DNA from: Bacillota bacterium
Lineage (GTDB): Bacteria > Bacillota > Clostridia > Oscillospirales > Oscillospiraceae
NCBI GenBank assembly: GCA_021768085.1
Contig: JAETOJ010000011.1
Span: forward strand, 1 to 64,000
Direction of reading: 5' to 3'
DNA length: 64,000 bases
Positions 8,823 to 18,137 of this stretch are shown one piece after another. The notes beneath the pieces were generated by a model. The model had not been told where the DNA came from and ran no database searches. It saw only the letters and a program-made list of their open reading frames with translations. The position numbers and the translations under genes are program-made. Position 1 is the stretch's first letter; each line of letters starts with the position of its first letter.

Positions 8823-10244
8823 TCATTCAAAAGTTCCATCCTCGCCCTGCTGGTTTTCGCCGCCGGGCTCGGTAGACACCGGGGGCACCGTCTCCGGCGG
8901 GGGATCGCTGGCGGGGGGCGGCTCCGTCTCCGCCGGCCTGGTGGGCAGGGGATCGCTCTCCAGCGGCGGGGTGGGCTCTGGGGGCTGGCTCTCCGGCGGG
9001 GCGGTGGGCTCCGGTGTGTTCACAACCGGGGGAATGCCGGCGCTGGGGTCGGCCAGTACCCCGGTGCTGGAGGACAGGGTATTGCCGTCGGCGCTCACCC
9101 GGATCAGGTCAAGCTGCTTGATGGTGACCTCCTCCACAAAGGGGTTCAGCTTCTCGTTGATGACCTTCAGCAGCTCCGTCTGGTTGGGGTACACCCTTCC
9201 GCGATACCGCGCATTCCTGTCGTTGGACGCCCCATAAAACGGCATGGTAAAGAACTCCACATCGTCCACGCCCAGCCCGCCGAACACCGCCTGGGAGCCG
9301 AACCACAGAATATTCTCCACCTGCAGATCGCTCTCCACCCGGCGGCCGAACAGGTCGGCCAGCTGGGTGATTTTCGTCATGTTCTGGATCTGCAGCGTCT
9401 GCTTCAGCACCGCCTTCAGGAAATCGTGCTGGATCTTCAGCCGGGTGATATCGCTGATGGCGTTTCCATCGTTGCTGTGCCGGAAGCGGACGATCTGCAT
9501 GGCGTCGTTGCCGGTCAGCTTGCGGTAGCCCTTGTCCTGGTGGATATACAGGTCTTGCAGCGGATCGTCATAGTGCATATCCCTGGGGACGTCGAACCAG
9601 ACGCCGCCGATGGCGTCCACCATCTCGCCAACCAGCTCCCAGTCGATCTTCACGTAGTAGTCCGGGGTGAAGCCCACCAGCTCGGACACCTCGCTTTTCA
9701 GCGCCTCCACCCCCTGGGCGGGATCCTTGTAGGAGCTATAAACGGCATTTAGGCTCTTGTTCCACCGCCGCACGTTGATCAGCGTGTCCCGGGGCAGGGA
9801 CATGACGGCGGCCCGTTGGTTGGCCACGTCATAGGTCACCACCATCATGGTATCCGTCAAGCCGGAGGCCACGTCCGAGCCAAACACCAGGAAGGTGTAG
9901 ATGCTGTCGCTCTTGCGCTCCCCGCCCACCTTGGGCTGGACGGCGTCAATGTCCAGCGTGGGCCCGGGGGTCTCCCCGGGCTGAAGGGAGGTGGTGGGAT
10001 CTCCAGAGTTCACCGGCCCCGGCGGAAGGGAGGGCTTTTTGAACCAGCGGTTATACAGTAGCAGTGCCGCCGCCGCGATCACCATCACCACCGCCAGCAC
10101 GATCATGACGATCATGATCCGCCGCTCCCGTCGGCGCTTGGCCTCCTCCGGGCCCAGCGGGGGCTTGGCCCCGTGCTCCAGCCGCTTGCCCGGCCCGGAC
10201 GGATCCGGAGCCGAGCTGTTGGGCCTGTTGCCATAGTCGCTCAT
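8823..10244 (-). CDS. LCP (LytR-CpsA-Psr) family protein
   Basis: Cytosolic basic N-terminus, TM, TYDVANQRAAVMSLPRDTLINV, DYYVKIDWELVGEMVDAIGGV, IVRFRHSNDG; Pro/Glu-rich C-terminal tail. Confidence 0.94.
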   Translation of the reverse strand: MSDYGNRPNSSAPDPSGPGKRLEHGAKPPLGPEEAKRRRERRIMIVMIVLAVVMVIAAAALLLYNRWFKKPSLPPGPVNSGDPTTSLQPGETPGPTLDIDAVQPKVGGERKSDSIYTFLVFGSDVASGLTDTMMVVTYDVANQRAAVMSLPRDTLINVRRWNKSLNAVYSSYKDPAQGVEALKSEVSELVGFTPDYYVKIDWELVGEMVDAIGGVWFDVPRDMHYDDPLQDLYIHQDKGYRKLTGNDAMQIVRFRHSNDGNAISDITRLKIQHDFLKAVLKQTLQIQNMTKITQLADLFGRRVESDLQVENILWFGSQAVFGGLGVDDVEFFTMPFYGASNDRNARYRGRVYPNQTELLKVINEKLNPFVEEVTIKQLDLIRVSADGNTLSSSTGVLADPSAGIPPVVNTPEPTAPPESQPPEPTPPLESDPLPTRPAETEPPPASDPPPETVPPVSTEPGGENQQGEDGTFE

Positions 10245-10247
10245 GCT

Positions 10248-11438
10248 TCAAGTCCCTTTCCGATAGTATTCATAGGCCCCCAGGGTGTCGTGGTGGAGCT
10301 CCTTGCCCCGCTGAACCATCTCCTGCATGGACAGCGACGCGCCCATGCCCACCGCTCCGTCCAGGTCGCTGTAGGCCAGTCGGCGCAGCTCTCCCACCTC
10401 CGGGAAGTCCCGGTTGGGCTCCATATAGTCGGCGATGTAAAGCAGCTTCTCCTCCAAACTCATGCCCGCCCGGGCGGTAGTATGGTAGAGGATGGCGTCA
10501 TAGATATCGTCCTGCCCAAACATGTATTTGGCCAGGGCCGCACCGCTCTTGGCGTGAAGCAGCTTGTCGGTGGCCCGCTCCAGCGGCTCCAGCGCAATCC
10601 CATACTGGTCGCAAATGGCCAGATGCTCCTCGTGGCTGAGGTATTTGGTGCAGTCGTGGAGGATGGCCGCCCGGCGCATCCGATCCTCGTCCGCCCACCA
10701 GCGACGGGCCAGTCGCGCCGCCTCCTCCTCGCAGCCCCGGATGTGGGCCAGCCGCTTGGCGTATACCATGGAGTAGGACACGCAGCGCAGATCCTCCAGG
10801 GTGAGGTGCTTCAGATCGGCGTTTGTCCCATATAGTTTTTCCCGCAAAATGTAACCGTACACCGCTTCCGGCAAAAATTCCCGGCCCGCCCCCGCGGCCA
10901 GCTCTGCCCGCAGCCGGGTGGACGAGATATCCACCAGCCCGGGGATGGAGATGGTGGCGATCCTGGCCCCGTAGGTTTTGGACAGATAGTCCCGCTGGGG
11001 GGCGAACACCGCCTCGCTGTCCGCCTCGGTTCTGCCGAAGGCGCACACTCCGGCCATGGCGAGGATCCGCTCCGGCTCGTGCCACTGGTGGAGGGTGAGG
11101 AACATATCCGTCCCCATCAGCAGCCACAGCTCCCCATCGGGCCAGCGCCGGGCGGCCTCCTTCAGGGTGTCGGCGGTGTAGCTCTTGCCCTCCCGGTGTA
11201 GCTCCGCGTCCCAGACCTCCGTCACCTCCGGCAGCAGAAGCTGATCGGCGGCGATCCGCGTCATGGCGAACCGCTGCGACCCTGTGGGGCTGCCGGGGGG
11301 CAGCTCCTTGTGGGGGGGCAGGCCCGCGGGAACAAAAACCAGCTTATCCAGCCCCAGCGCCGCCGCGGCGGCCCGGGCCGCCGCCAGATGCCCCAGGTGG
11401 GGGGGATTGAAGCTGCCGCCATAGATGCCGATTTTCAT
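10248..11438 (-). CDS. nadD: fused nicotinate-nucleotide adenylyltransferase + YqeK-type HD-domain hydrolase
   Basis: N-terminal KIGIYGGSFNPPHLGHLAAA, VPAGLPPHK, ISSTRLRAEL; then C-terminal RLAHIRGCEEEAARLA, AAILHDCTKYL, YHTTARAGMSLEEKLLYIADYMEPNRDFPEV in the same frame. M at 11438 chosen. Confidence 0.93.
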   Translation of the reverse strand: MKIGIYGGSFNPPHLGHLAAARAAAAALGLDKLVFVPAGLPPHKELPPGSPTGSQRFAMTRIAADQLLLPEVTEVWDAELHREGKSYTADTLKEAARRWPDGELWLLMGTDMFLTLHQWHEPERILAMAGVCAFGRTEADSEAVFAPQRDYLSKTYGARIATISIPGLVDISSTRLRAELAAGAGREFLPEAVYGYILREKLYGTNADLKHLTLEDLRCVSYSMVYAKRLAHIRGCEEEAARLARRWWADEDRMRRAAILHDCTKYLSHEEHLAICDQYGIALEPLERATDKLLHAKSGAALAKYMFGQDDIYDAILYHTTARAGMSLEEKLLYIADYMEPNRDFPEVGELRRLAYSDLDGAVGMGASLSMQEMVQRGKELHHDTLGAYEYYRKGT

Positions 11439-11470
11439 GGGAACCACCCTCTCTAAAGATTTGGGTACGC

Positions 11471-11776
11471 CTATTTTACCAGCTTAATTCGCTTCTCCCT
11501 GGGCTTGCCGTGGGTCTCCCGGTAGAGCACGAATTTGGTGCCGATGACCTGCACCACCTGGCTCCGGGTGGCGCGGGCCAGCTCCTCCGCCCCCTCCCGG
11601 GGGGACAGGGGGCTGTTTTCCAGCACCTTGCCCTTGATCAGCTCCCGGGCCTCCAGGGCGTCGTCCGCCTGCTTGATGAGGTTTTCGCCCACGCCGTCCT
11701 TGCCGATGTGGACAATGGTGTCGATGTCATTGGCCAGCCCCCTCAGCTGTGCCCGCTGCTTGCCGGTCAATCCCAT
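11471..11776 (-). CDS. yhbY: YhbY family (CRM-domain) RNA-binding protein
   Basis: MGLTGKQRAQLRGLANDIDTIVHIGKDGVGENLIKQADDALEARELIKGKVL. Confidence 0.95.
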   Translation of the reverse strand: MGLTGKQRAQLRGLANDIDTIVHIGKDGVGENLIKQADDALEARELIKGKVLENSPLSPREGAEELARATRSQVVQVIGTKFVLYRETHGKPREKRIKLVK

Positions 11777-12099
11777 GGGTCATTCCTCCTGGTGTTGTTC
11801 CGCTTTTGCTCAGCGGACTCCCGCTGGGCCGCCTGCTCGCCTTCCAGCGCGCTCATCTGCTTCTCCCACTTCTCCCAGTATTCCTTGCCACCGGAGCGTA
11901 CAAATTCCTCCGAATTCACCCAGCTCTCCAGATAGCCGCAGGCGCAGCACAGATAGCGGTTTACCGGCACAAAATACTGAGGCTTGCTGGACAGCAGGCC
12001 CTTGATCCGCACCCGGGGATCCGAACCATCGTTCAGGTTTCCCCGCATCACAACAATTTCCCGTCCGCCGCACTTGGGGCAGACCCCTGTGTGTTTCAT
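11767..12099 (-). CDS. zinc-ribbon hypothetical protein
   Basis: CPKCGG...CCACGYLE double Cys-x2-Cys pattern. Confidence 0.75.
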   Translation of the reverse strand: MKHTGVCPKCGGREIVVMRGNLNDGSDPRVRIKGLLSSKPQYFVPVNRYLCCACGYLESWVNSEEFVRSGGKEYWEKWEKQMSALEGEQAAQRESAEQKRNNTRRNDPWD

Positions 12100-12127
12100 C
12101 TACGGCACTCCTTTCCGTCGAATCCTG

Positions 12128-12715
12128 TCACTTCAGGTATTCCTCCAGCTTCTTCTGGAACGCCGCCAGCGCCAGCCCCCGGTGGGAGATGGCGTTCTTC
12201 TCCTCGGGGGAGAGCTGGGCGAAGGTCTTTTTGAGCTTGGGCAGGAAGAACACCGGGTCGTACCCGAAGCCGCCCTCCCCCATGGGGGCGAAGGCGATGG
12301 TGCCGGGGCACTCCCCCCGGGCGGTGAGCACGTCTCCGCCGGGGAAGCAGCAGGTGATCACCGACACGAATTTGGCCGTCCGGGCCGCCCCCCGGGGCAT
12401 ATTGGCCAGCAGCATCCGGTAGCGCCCCGCGTCGTCCAGCCCCTCGCCGCCGTACCGGGCGGAGTACACGCCGGGAGCGCCGTTCAGCGCGTCCACGCAC
12501 AGCCCGGAGTCGTCCGCGATGGCGGGCAGGCCGCTGGCCTCCATCACCGCCTTGGCCTTCAGCAGGGAGTTCTCCTCGAAGGTGGTTCCCGTCTCCTCCA
12601 CGTCGATGTCGATGCCCACGTCCGCCTGAAGGCACACCTCCACCCCCATGCCGGACAGGATCTCGTTCATTTCCTTCAGCTTTTTCTGATTTTTGCTCGC
12701 CAGTACCAGTTTCAT
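12128..12715 (-). CDS. rdgB: RdgB/HAM1 XTP/dITP diphosphatase
   Basis: MKLVLASKNQKKLKE, TFEENSLLKAKAV, AIADDSGLCVDAL, GFGYDPVFFLP, SHRG motifs. Confidence 0.95.
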   Translation of the reverse strand: MKLVLASKNQKKLKEMNEILSGMGVEVCLQADVGIDIDVEETGTTFEENSLLKAKAVMEASGLPAIADDSGLCVDALNGAPGVYSARYGGEGLDDAGRYRMLLANMPRGAARTAKFVSVITCCFPGGDVLTARGECPGTIAFAPMGEGGFGYDPVFFLPKLKKTFAQLSPEEKNAISHRGLALAAFQKKLEEYLK

Positions 12716-12719
12716 TTTT

Positions 12720-13052
12720 CTACAACTCCCACGGGTCTTTTGACCCAAATTCTTTCTTTTTCTTCTGCTCCTTTGTCTGGCTGCGCTGGGCTTCCCACCG
12801 CCTCTGCACCGTTCCGATTTTTTCCGACGCGGTATCTATTTTCTGCTGTACCGCTCCCATAAATCCGGCGTTCTCCGGCACGGGCAGAACGATCTGACGG
12901 CAGTCCGGGCAGTAAAACGACTTTGGCGCTCTCCCCAGCAGGCCGGTGGACAGGGGGATCCCCTCCCAGGCGTCCCGGCCATCCTCCACCCATTTAAACC
13001 CGCCGGAGATAACGCCCTCCTTCATTTCCTTTCCGCATAACGGACAATCCAT
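12720..13052 (-). CDS. zinc-ribbon hypothetical protein (PF20097-like)
   Basis: MDCPLCGKEMKEGVISGG...FYCPDCRQIVLPV pattern. Confidence 0.72.
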   Translation of the reverse strand: MDCPLCGKEMKEGVISGGFKWVEDGRDAWEGIPLSTGLLGRAPKSFYCPDCRQIVLPVPENAGFMGAVQQKIDTASEKIGTVQRRWEAQRSQTKEQKKKKEFGSKDPWEL

Positions 13053-13067
13053 CGTTCCATTCTCCCC

Positions 13068-13934
13068 TTACAGCAGAGCCTGGGTGAACTCCGCGGCATC
13101 AAAGGGCTGGAGGTCGTCCACGCCCTCGCCCACCCCGGCGAATTTGACAGGCACGCCCAATTCCTTCGCGATGGCGATGACAATGCCCCCCTTGGCGGTG
13201 CCGTCCAGCTTGGTGAGCACGATGCCGGACACCCCCGCCGCCTTGGAAAACTCCTTGGCCTGGATCAGCCCGTTCTGCCCGGTGGTGGCGTCCAGCACCA
13301 GCAGGGTCTCCCGGCTGGAGCTGGGGCACTCCCGGTCAATCACCCGGGAGATCTTGTTCAGCTCGTTCATCAGGTTGGCCTTGTTTTGCAGTCGTCCGGC
13401 GGTGTCCACCAGCACCACGTCCGCGTGCCGGGCCTTGGCGGCGGACAGGGCGTCGTAAACCACGGCGGCGGGATCCGCCCCCTCGTGCTGCTTGATGATG
13501 TCCACCCCGGCCCGGTCGGCCCAGATGGTGAGCTGCTCGGCGGCGGCGGCCCGGAAGGTGTCCCCGGCGCACAGCAGCACCTTCTTGCCCTCCCGCTTCC
13601 ACCGGGCGGCCAGCTTGCCGATGGAGGTGGTTTTACCCACCCCGTTCACCCCGATGAACAGCACCACGGCGGGGGCGCTGGACAGATCCACCGACAGCTC
13701 GCCGGTGGTGAGGTATTCTGCTAAAATGTCCCGCATACACTGGCGGGCGCCCTCAATGTCCTTGATCTTCTCCGCCTTGCAGCGGCGTTTCAGCTCCTCC
13801 ACCGCCTCCAGAGTGGTTTCCGCGCCTAAATCGGCCATCACCAGGGACTCCTCCAGCTCCTCGTAGAAGTCGTCGTCCAGCTGGGAGAAGCCGTTGAAGA
13901 TGCCGATTTTTTTAATCTTATCAAAAAAGCCCAT
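13068..13934 (-). CDS. ftsY: signal recognition particle receptor FtsY
   Basis: GVNGVGKTTSIGKLA, DTFRAAAAEQL, DTAGRLQNKANLMNEL, LTKLDGTAKGGI, FAGVGEGVDDLQPF. Confidence 0.97.
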   Translation of the reverse strand: MGFFDKIKKIGIFNGFSQLDDDFYEELEESLVMADLGAETTLEAVEELKRRCKAEKIKDIEGARQCMRDILAEYLTTGELSVDLSSAPAVVLFIGVNGVGKTTSIGKLAARWKREGKKVLLCAGDTFRAAAAEQLTIWADRAGVDIIKQHEGADPAAVVYDALSAAKARHADVVLVDTAGRLQNKANLMNELNKISRVIDRECPSSSRETLLVLDATTGQNGLIQAKEFSKAAGVSGIVLTKLDGTAKGGIVIAIAKELGVPVKFAGVGEGVDDLQPFDAAEFTQALL

Positions 13935-13951
13935 TTAAATCTTCCTCTATT

Positions 13952-14260
13952 TTATGAATAATTCGGATTCTTCAGGCCGCAGCCGGGGCATTTGGGATCG
14001 TCCAGGTCGTGCTTCGTCCCGCACTTGCAGCAGATCACCTGGGGCATATGCCCCTCCTCCCGCCAGGTCTCGGAGCTGCCCTGACGGTAGAACTCAATCT
14101 TGCCGCAGGCAGGGCACGCCCAGATCTCCACCTCCAGGGAACCGGACAACAGGTTGGACAAGCGCCCCAGGACAACGCCCGCCTGCCCAAGCTGGATCTG
14201 TTCCTCACTCAAAAAGTCCATCTCCGCGCCGCAGCTGGCGCACTTCCTGATCTTACTCAT
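13952..14260 (-). CDS. zinc-ribbon hypothetical protein
   Basis: CASCGAEMDF..., CPACGKIEFY, CCKCGTKHDLDDPKCPGCGLKNPNYS. Confidence 0.75.
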   Translation of the reverse strand: MSKIRKCASCGAEMDFLSEEQIQLGQAGVVLGRLSNLLSGSLEVEIWACPACGKIEFYRQGSSETWREEGHMPQVICCKCGTKHDLDDPKCPGCGLKNPNYS

Positions 14261-14275
14261 AGGATGCTTTCTCCT

Positions 14276-17200
14276 TTATTTGATGTTCAGCTCTTTTTCA
14301 ACGTCGTTCAAATTGATGGTGAGCATCCGGGACACGCCCTTCTCCTGCATGGTGACGCCGTAGAGCACGTCGGCCTCCTCCATGGTGCCCCGGCGGTGGG
14401 TGATGACGATGAACTGGGTCTTGTCGCTGATCCGCCGGAGATACCGGGCGTAGCGCACCACGTTGGACTCGTCCAGCGCCGCCTCGATCTCGTCCATGAC
14501 GCAGAAGGGGGTGGGCCGTACCTTCAGAATGGCGAAGTACAGCGCGATGGCGATGAGCGCCCGCTCCCCGCCGGACAGGGCGCTCATATTCTGCACCGTC
14601 TTGCCCGGGGGCTGGGCCTTGATCTCGATGCCGCAGTTGAGCACGTCGTCCGGATCCTCCAGCTCCAGGTTGGCCTTGCCGCCGCCGAACAGGTCGGTGA
14701 ACGCCTGCCGGAAGCCCTCGTTGATCAGGGCGAACTGCTCGGTAAAGATGCCCGTCATCTCGCCCACGATCTGGGCGATGATATCCTGCAATTCCTTCTT
14801 GGCCTTGGCCACGTCGTCCCGCTGGTCGGTGAAGTAGGTGTACCGTTCGTTCACCCGCTGAAACTCCTCCACCGCGTCCGGGTTGATGCTGCCCAGGGCG
14901 GAGATGGACTTTTTCAGCTCCCCGATGCGCCGCTGGGCCTTGGGGACGGATTCCAGCTCCACCCGCTGGGCCCGGGCCGCCTCGTGGGACAACTCGTAGC
15001 TCTCCCACAGCTTGTCCAGAATCTGGCTCTCCTCCATGGCGGCCGCCGCCGCCTTGTTCTCCAGGGCGGACACCTCGCCCTCCATCCGAACCAGCTCGTC
15101 GTTCCGATCCCGGATCTGCTTGTCGGCCTGGTTTCGCTCCCCCTCCAGGGCCAGCTTCTCCTCATTGAGCCGGCGTACGGCGGCGTTTCCGTCCCGGCTG
15201 GCGGCCTGAAGGGCCTGCAACCGCCCCTTCTCCTCCTCGATCCGCCGGGTCAGGTAGCCGTTCTGCTCCTCAAACTGACCGATCATGGCGGTGCGGCTGG
15301 CGGTGTCGCCGCTGAGATCGTCCCGCAGGCGCTCCAGCTCGCCCACGCTCTGCCGCAGGGCGGACTGCTCGCCCTCCAGCCCCGCCAGCTTGGCGCTGTA
15401 CTGGGCGGATTCCTCGTTCAGTGCCGCCACCTTGTCCTGCAGGGCGGTGCGGCCCTGGGCCTTGGCCTCGCCCTCCGCCCGCAGGGCGGCGGCGGAGCCC
15501 TCCAGCGCCTCGATCCGGGCCTTGGCCTGGTCGGTATTGGCGGTGTTCTCCTCCATGCGGCGGCGTACCTGCTCTCGCTCCCTGGCCAGGGTCTGGCGGC
15601 GCAGCTCCACGTCCCCCAGCTGGATCCGGGCGCTGTCCGCCCGCTCGGAGTATTTCAGCACCGCGTCCTCCGCCTCCCGGAGCTGAGCGGCGGCGGTGTC
15701 CAGCTCGTACTGGGCGGCGGTGACCTCCCGCTGGGCCTGGGCCAGCTCGTCCCCGGCGGTTTTGAGGTCGGCGGCCAGGCCGTCCTTCTGCTGGTTGAGC
15801 CGCTCCAGCTCGTTGGCTCGGCTCAAAATCCCCGCCGAGCGGGACACCGAGCCACCGGTCATGGAGCCGCCGGCGTTGAGCACCTGTCCGTCCAGCGTCA
15901 CAATGCGGAACCGGTGGCTGAACTTCCGGGCCATGCCCATGGCGCTGTCCATATCCCGGGCGATGACCACCCGTCCCAGCAGGTTGGAAAAGATGTTGGC
16001 GTACTCCGGCGCGAAGGAGATCAGCACATCTCCCATGCCCACGAAGCCGTCCTCATGTTCCACGGCCCTATCTCGGAAGTCGGCGGGCCGGATGGTATTC
16101 ATGGGCAGGAAGGTGGCGCGCCCCCCGTCCCGCCGCTTCAGGTAGTTGATGGCGTTCTTGCCGTCCTCGTCCCGCTCCACCACCAGGTTCTGCATGGCGC
16201 CCCCCAGGGCGATCTCGATGGCTACGGCATAGGGATCAGGCACGTGGAGCAGGCCCGCCACCGGGCCCCGGACGCCCCGCAGGCCGCCCCGCTCTGCCTC
16301 GCCCATCACCAGCTTCACCGCTTTGGAGTAGCCCTCGTACAGCTTTTCCATCTCGGCCAGCATTTTAATCCGGGCGTTCAAATTGTTCTCGTCCATTTGG
16401 AGGCGGCGGTGCTTCTCCTGGGCCCCGTCCAGCTTCCGCTGCCGGGATTGGAGGCGCATCTGGTAGCCGCTGATCACGTTTTTGGCCGCGTCCCGATCCT
16501 CGGTGACCTTGTCCAGCTCCTTCCGGGTGGCGTCCAGAGCCTCCCGAGCCTGGACCGCCTTGTCCTCCTGCTCCTGGAGCTCCTGGCCCAGCTTTTCCTC
16601 CCGGTCGTACAGCTCCTGGGCGGCGGCGGCCAGGGCGGACAGCAGCTCCCGAGCCTCCCCGGCGGAGGCGGTCTCCAGCCGCTCCCGCTCCTGGAGCCGC
16701 TCCAGCTCCTCGTTCAGGCTGCCCGCCGAGCCCAGCACCTCCTGGGCGCGCCGGTTCAGAGCGTCCATCTGCTCTCGGCAGGCGGCCATGTCCCCCTCGA
16801 TCCGCTCCAGCCGCCCTTTGCCCTCGGTGATCTGGGCGGCCAAGGAGCCAGCCCGGCCCTCCTGCTGCTCCAGCTCCTGCCGGATGCGCTGGGCGTTGGC
16901 GCTGTTGTTTTTGATGTCGTTTTTCAGCAGGGCGATGCTGTTCTCACAGGCGTGCACCTGTTCGTCCAGGCCGGACTGCTTTTCCCGTAGGGACTCCGTC
17001 TCAATGTCCTTGTCCCGCATCCGATCGGCAAGGGTGTCTCGCCGGGTGTATAGCTCCTCCACCGCGGCCTTGGCTTCATCCCGCTGGCGGACGGCGGTCT
17101 CGCAGTCTGCCTTCACCTTTAAGCTGTTGGCCCGGATCCGCTCCAACGTCTCCAGCCAGACGGAGATCTCCAGCCCCTTCAGCTCGTCCCGGAGGACGTT

Positions 17201-17854
17201 GTATTTCTTCGTTTTCTCCGCCTGAACTCGCAGGGGCTCCACCTGGAGCTCCAGCTCGCCGATCTTGTCGTTGATCCGCACCAGGTTTTCGTCGGTACGC
17301 TCCAGCTTGCGCTCCGCCTCCTCCTTGCGGTGGCGGAAGCGGGAGATGCCCGCCGCCTCCTCAAAGACCTCCCGGCGGTCGGCGCTCTTGACGGACAGGA
17401 TCTCGTCGATGCGGCCTTGGCCGATGATGGAGTAGCCCTCCCGGCCCAGGCCGGTGTCCATGAACAGCTCGTTGATGTCCTTCAGGCGGCAGGCCCGGCG
17501 GTTGATGTAGTACTCGCTCTCCCCGGAGCGGTAGTACCGGCGGGTCACTGCCACCTCCGTCTCCTCCAGCGGGAAGATATGCTCCGTATTGTCCAGCACC
17601 AGGGTGACCTCGGCAAAGCCCAGGCCCTTGCGTTTCTCCGTGCCGTTGAAGATCACGTCCTCCATCTTGCTGCCCCGGAGGGTGCGGGTGGACTGCTCCC
17701 CCATCACCCAGCGGATGGCATCCGCGATGTTGGACTTACCCGAGCCGTTTGGCCCCACCACCGCCGTGATGTCCGAGCCAAAGGCCAGAACCGTTTTGTC
17801 AGGGAAGGATTTGAATCCCTGTATTTCAAGCGCTTTTAAATACAATCGCTGCAC
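14276..17854 (-). CDS. smc: chromosome segregation protein SMC
   Basis: 1192 aa; Walker A GPNGSGKSNIADAI, long coiled coils, hinge, signature LSGGERALIAIAL, Walker B FCVMDEIEAALDESNV. Confidence 0.97.
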   Translation of the reverse strand: MQRLYLKALEIQGFKSFPDKTVLAFGSDITAVVGPNGSGKSNIADAIRWVMGEQSTRTLRGSKMEDVIFNGTEKRKGLGFAEVTLVLDNTEHIFPLEETEVAVTRRYYRSGESEYYINRRACRLKDINELFMDTGLGREGYSIIGQGRIDEILSVKSADRREVFEEAAGISRFRHRKEEAERKLERTDENLVRINDKIGELELQVEPLRVQAEKTKKYNVLRDELKGLEISVWLETLERIRANSLKVKADCETAVRQRDEAKAAVEELYTRRDTLADRMRDKDIETESLREKQSGLDEQVHACENSIALLKNDIKNNSANAQRIRQELEQQEGRAGSLAAQITEGKGRLERIEGDMAACREQMDALNRRAQEVLGSAGSLNEELERLQERERLETASAGEARELLSALAAAAQELYDREEKLGQELQEQEDKAVQAREALDATRKELDKVTEDRDAAKNVISGYQMRLQSRQRKLDGAQEKHRRLQMDENNLNARIKMLAEMEKLYEGYSKAVKLVMGEAERGGLRGVRGPVAGLLHVPDPYAVAIEIALGGAMQNLVVERDEDGKNAINYLKRRDGGRATFLPMNTIRPADFRDRAVEHEDGFVGMGDVLISFAPEYANIFSNLLGRVVIARDMDSAMGMARKFSHRFRIVTLDGQVLNAGGSMTGGSVSRSAGILSRANELERLNQQKDGLAADLKTAGDELAQAQREVTAAQYELDTAAAQLREAEDAVLKYSERADSARIQLGDVELRRQTLAREREQVRRRMEENTANTDQAKARIEALEGSAAALRAEGEAKAQGRTALQDKVAALNEESAQYSAKLAGLEGEQSALRQSVGELERLRDDLSGDTASRTAMIGQFEEQNGYLTRRIEEEKGRLQALQAASRDGNAAVRRLNEEKLALEGERNQADKQIRDRNDELVRMEGEVSALENKAAAAAMEESQILDKLWESYELSHEAARAQRVELESVPKAQRRIGELKKSISALGSINPDAVEEFQRVNERYTYFTDQRDDVAKAKKELQDIIAQIVGEMTGIFTEQFALINEGFRQAFTDLFGGGKANLELEDPDDVLNCGIEIKAQPPGKTVQNMSALSGGERALIAIALYFAILKVRPTPFCVMDEIEAALDESNVVRYARYLRRISDKTQFIVITHRRGTMEEADVLYGVTMQEKGVSRMLTINLNDVEKELNIK

Positions 17855-17950
17855 CTCATTATCCTTGCCCCACCGTCCGAACTCCCTGTCAGGAGGGACA
17901 CGGCGGAACCAACTTCTTCCTGTTGATCCGGATATGCTTATAGACAGTCT

Positions 17951-17979
17951 ATTCTATCACCATAAGTGCCGTATTGCAA
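17951..17979 (-). promoter_or_regulatory. sigma-A-type promoter upstream of smc
   Basis: Minus strand TTGCAA - 17 nt - TAGAAT. Confidence 0.6.
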
Positions 17980-18083
17980 CTGTTTTCTACGGCGAAGGCG
18001 CTTCAGCAAGGCGGCGAAACGGATGGGCCGAAGGCCCTCTCCGGAGGGGAAGACAGCAGGGGAGGGGGGAGGGAACCTCGTGG

Positions 18084-18121
18084 CCAAAAAAGGCTCAGGA
18101 GATAAACTCCTGAGCCTTTTG
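18084..18121 (-). terminator. intrinsic terminator downstream of tsf
   Basis: AAAAGGCTCAGGAG-tttat-CTCCTGAGCCTTTTTT (minus). Confidence 0.85.
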
Positions 18122-18137
18122 GAATGCGGACCGGGTC

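Noticed and set aside
14009-16990. 993-aa plus-strand ORF opposite smc
   Set aside because: Antisense shadow ORF in GC-rich DNA; low-complexity G/L/Q/H composition, no domains, and the opposite strand encodes a clear SMC.
18000-18083. G-rich tract (AGGGGAGGGGGGAGGG) between smc and tsf as a G-quadruplex regulator
   Set aside because: Could be simple composition; no conserved context visible, and it lies away from promoter elements.
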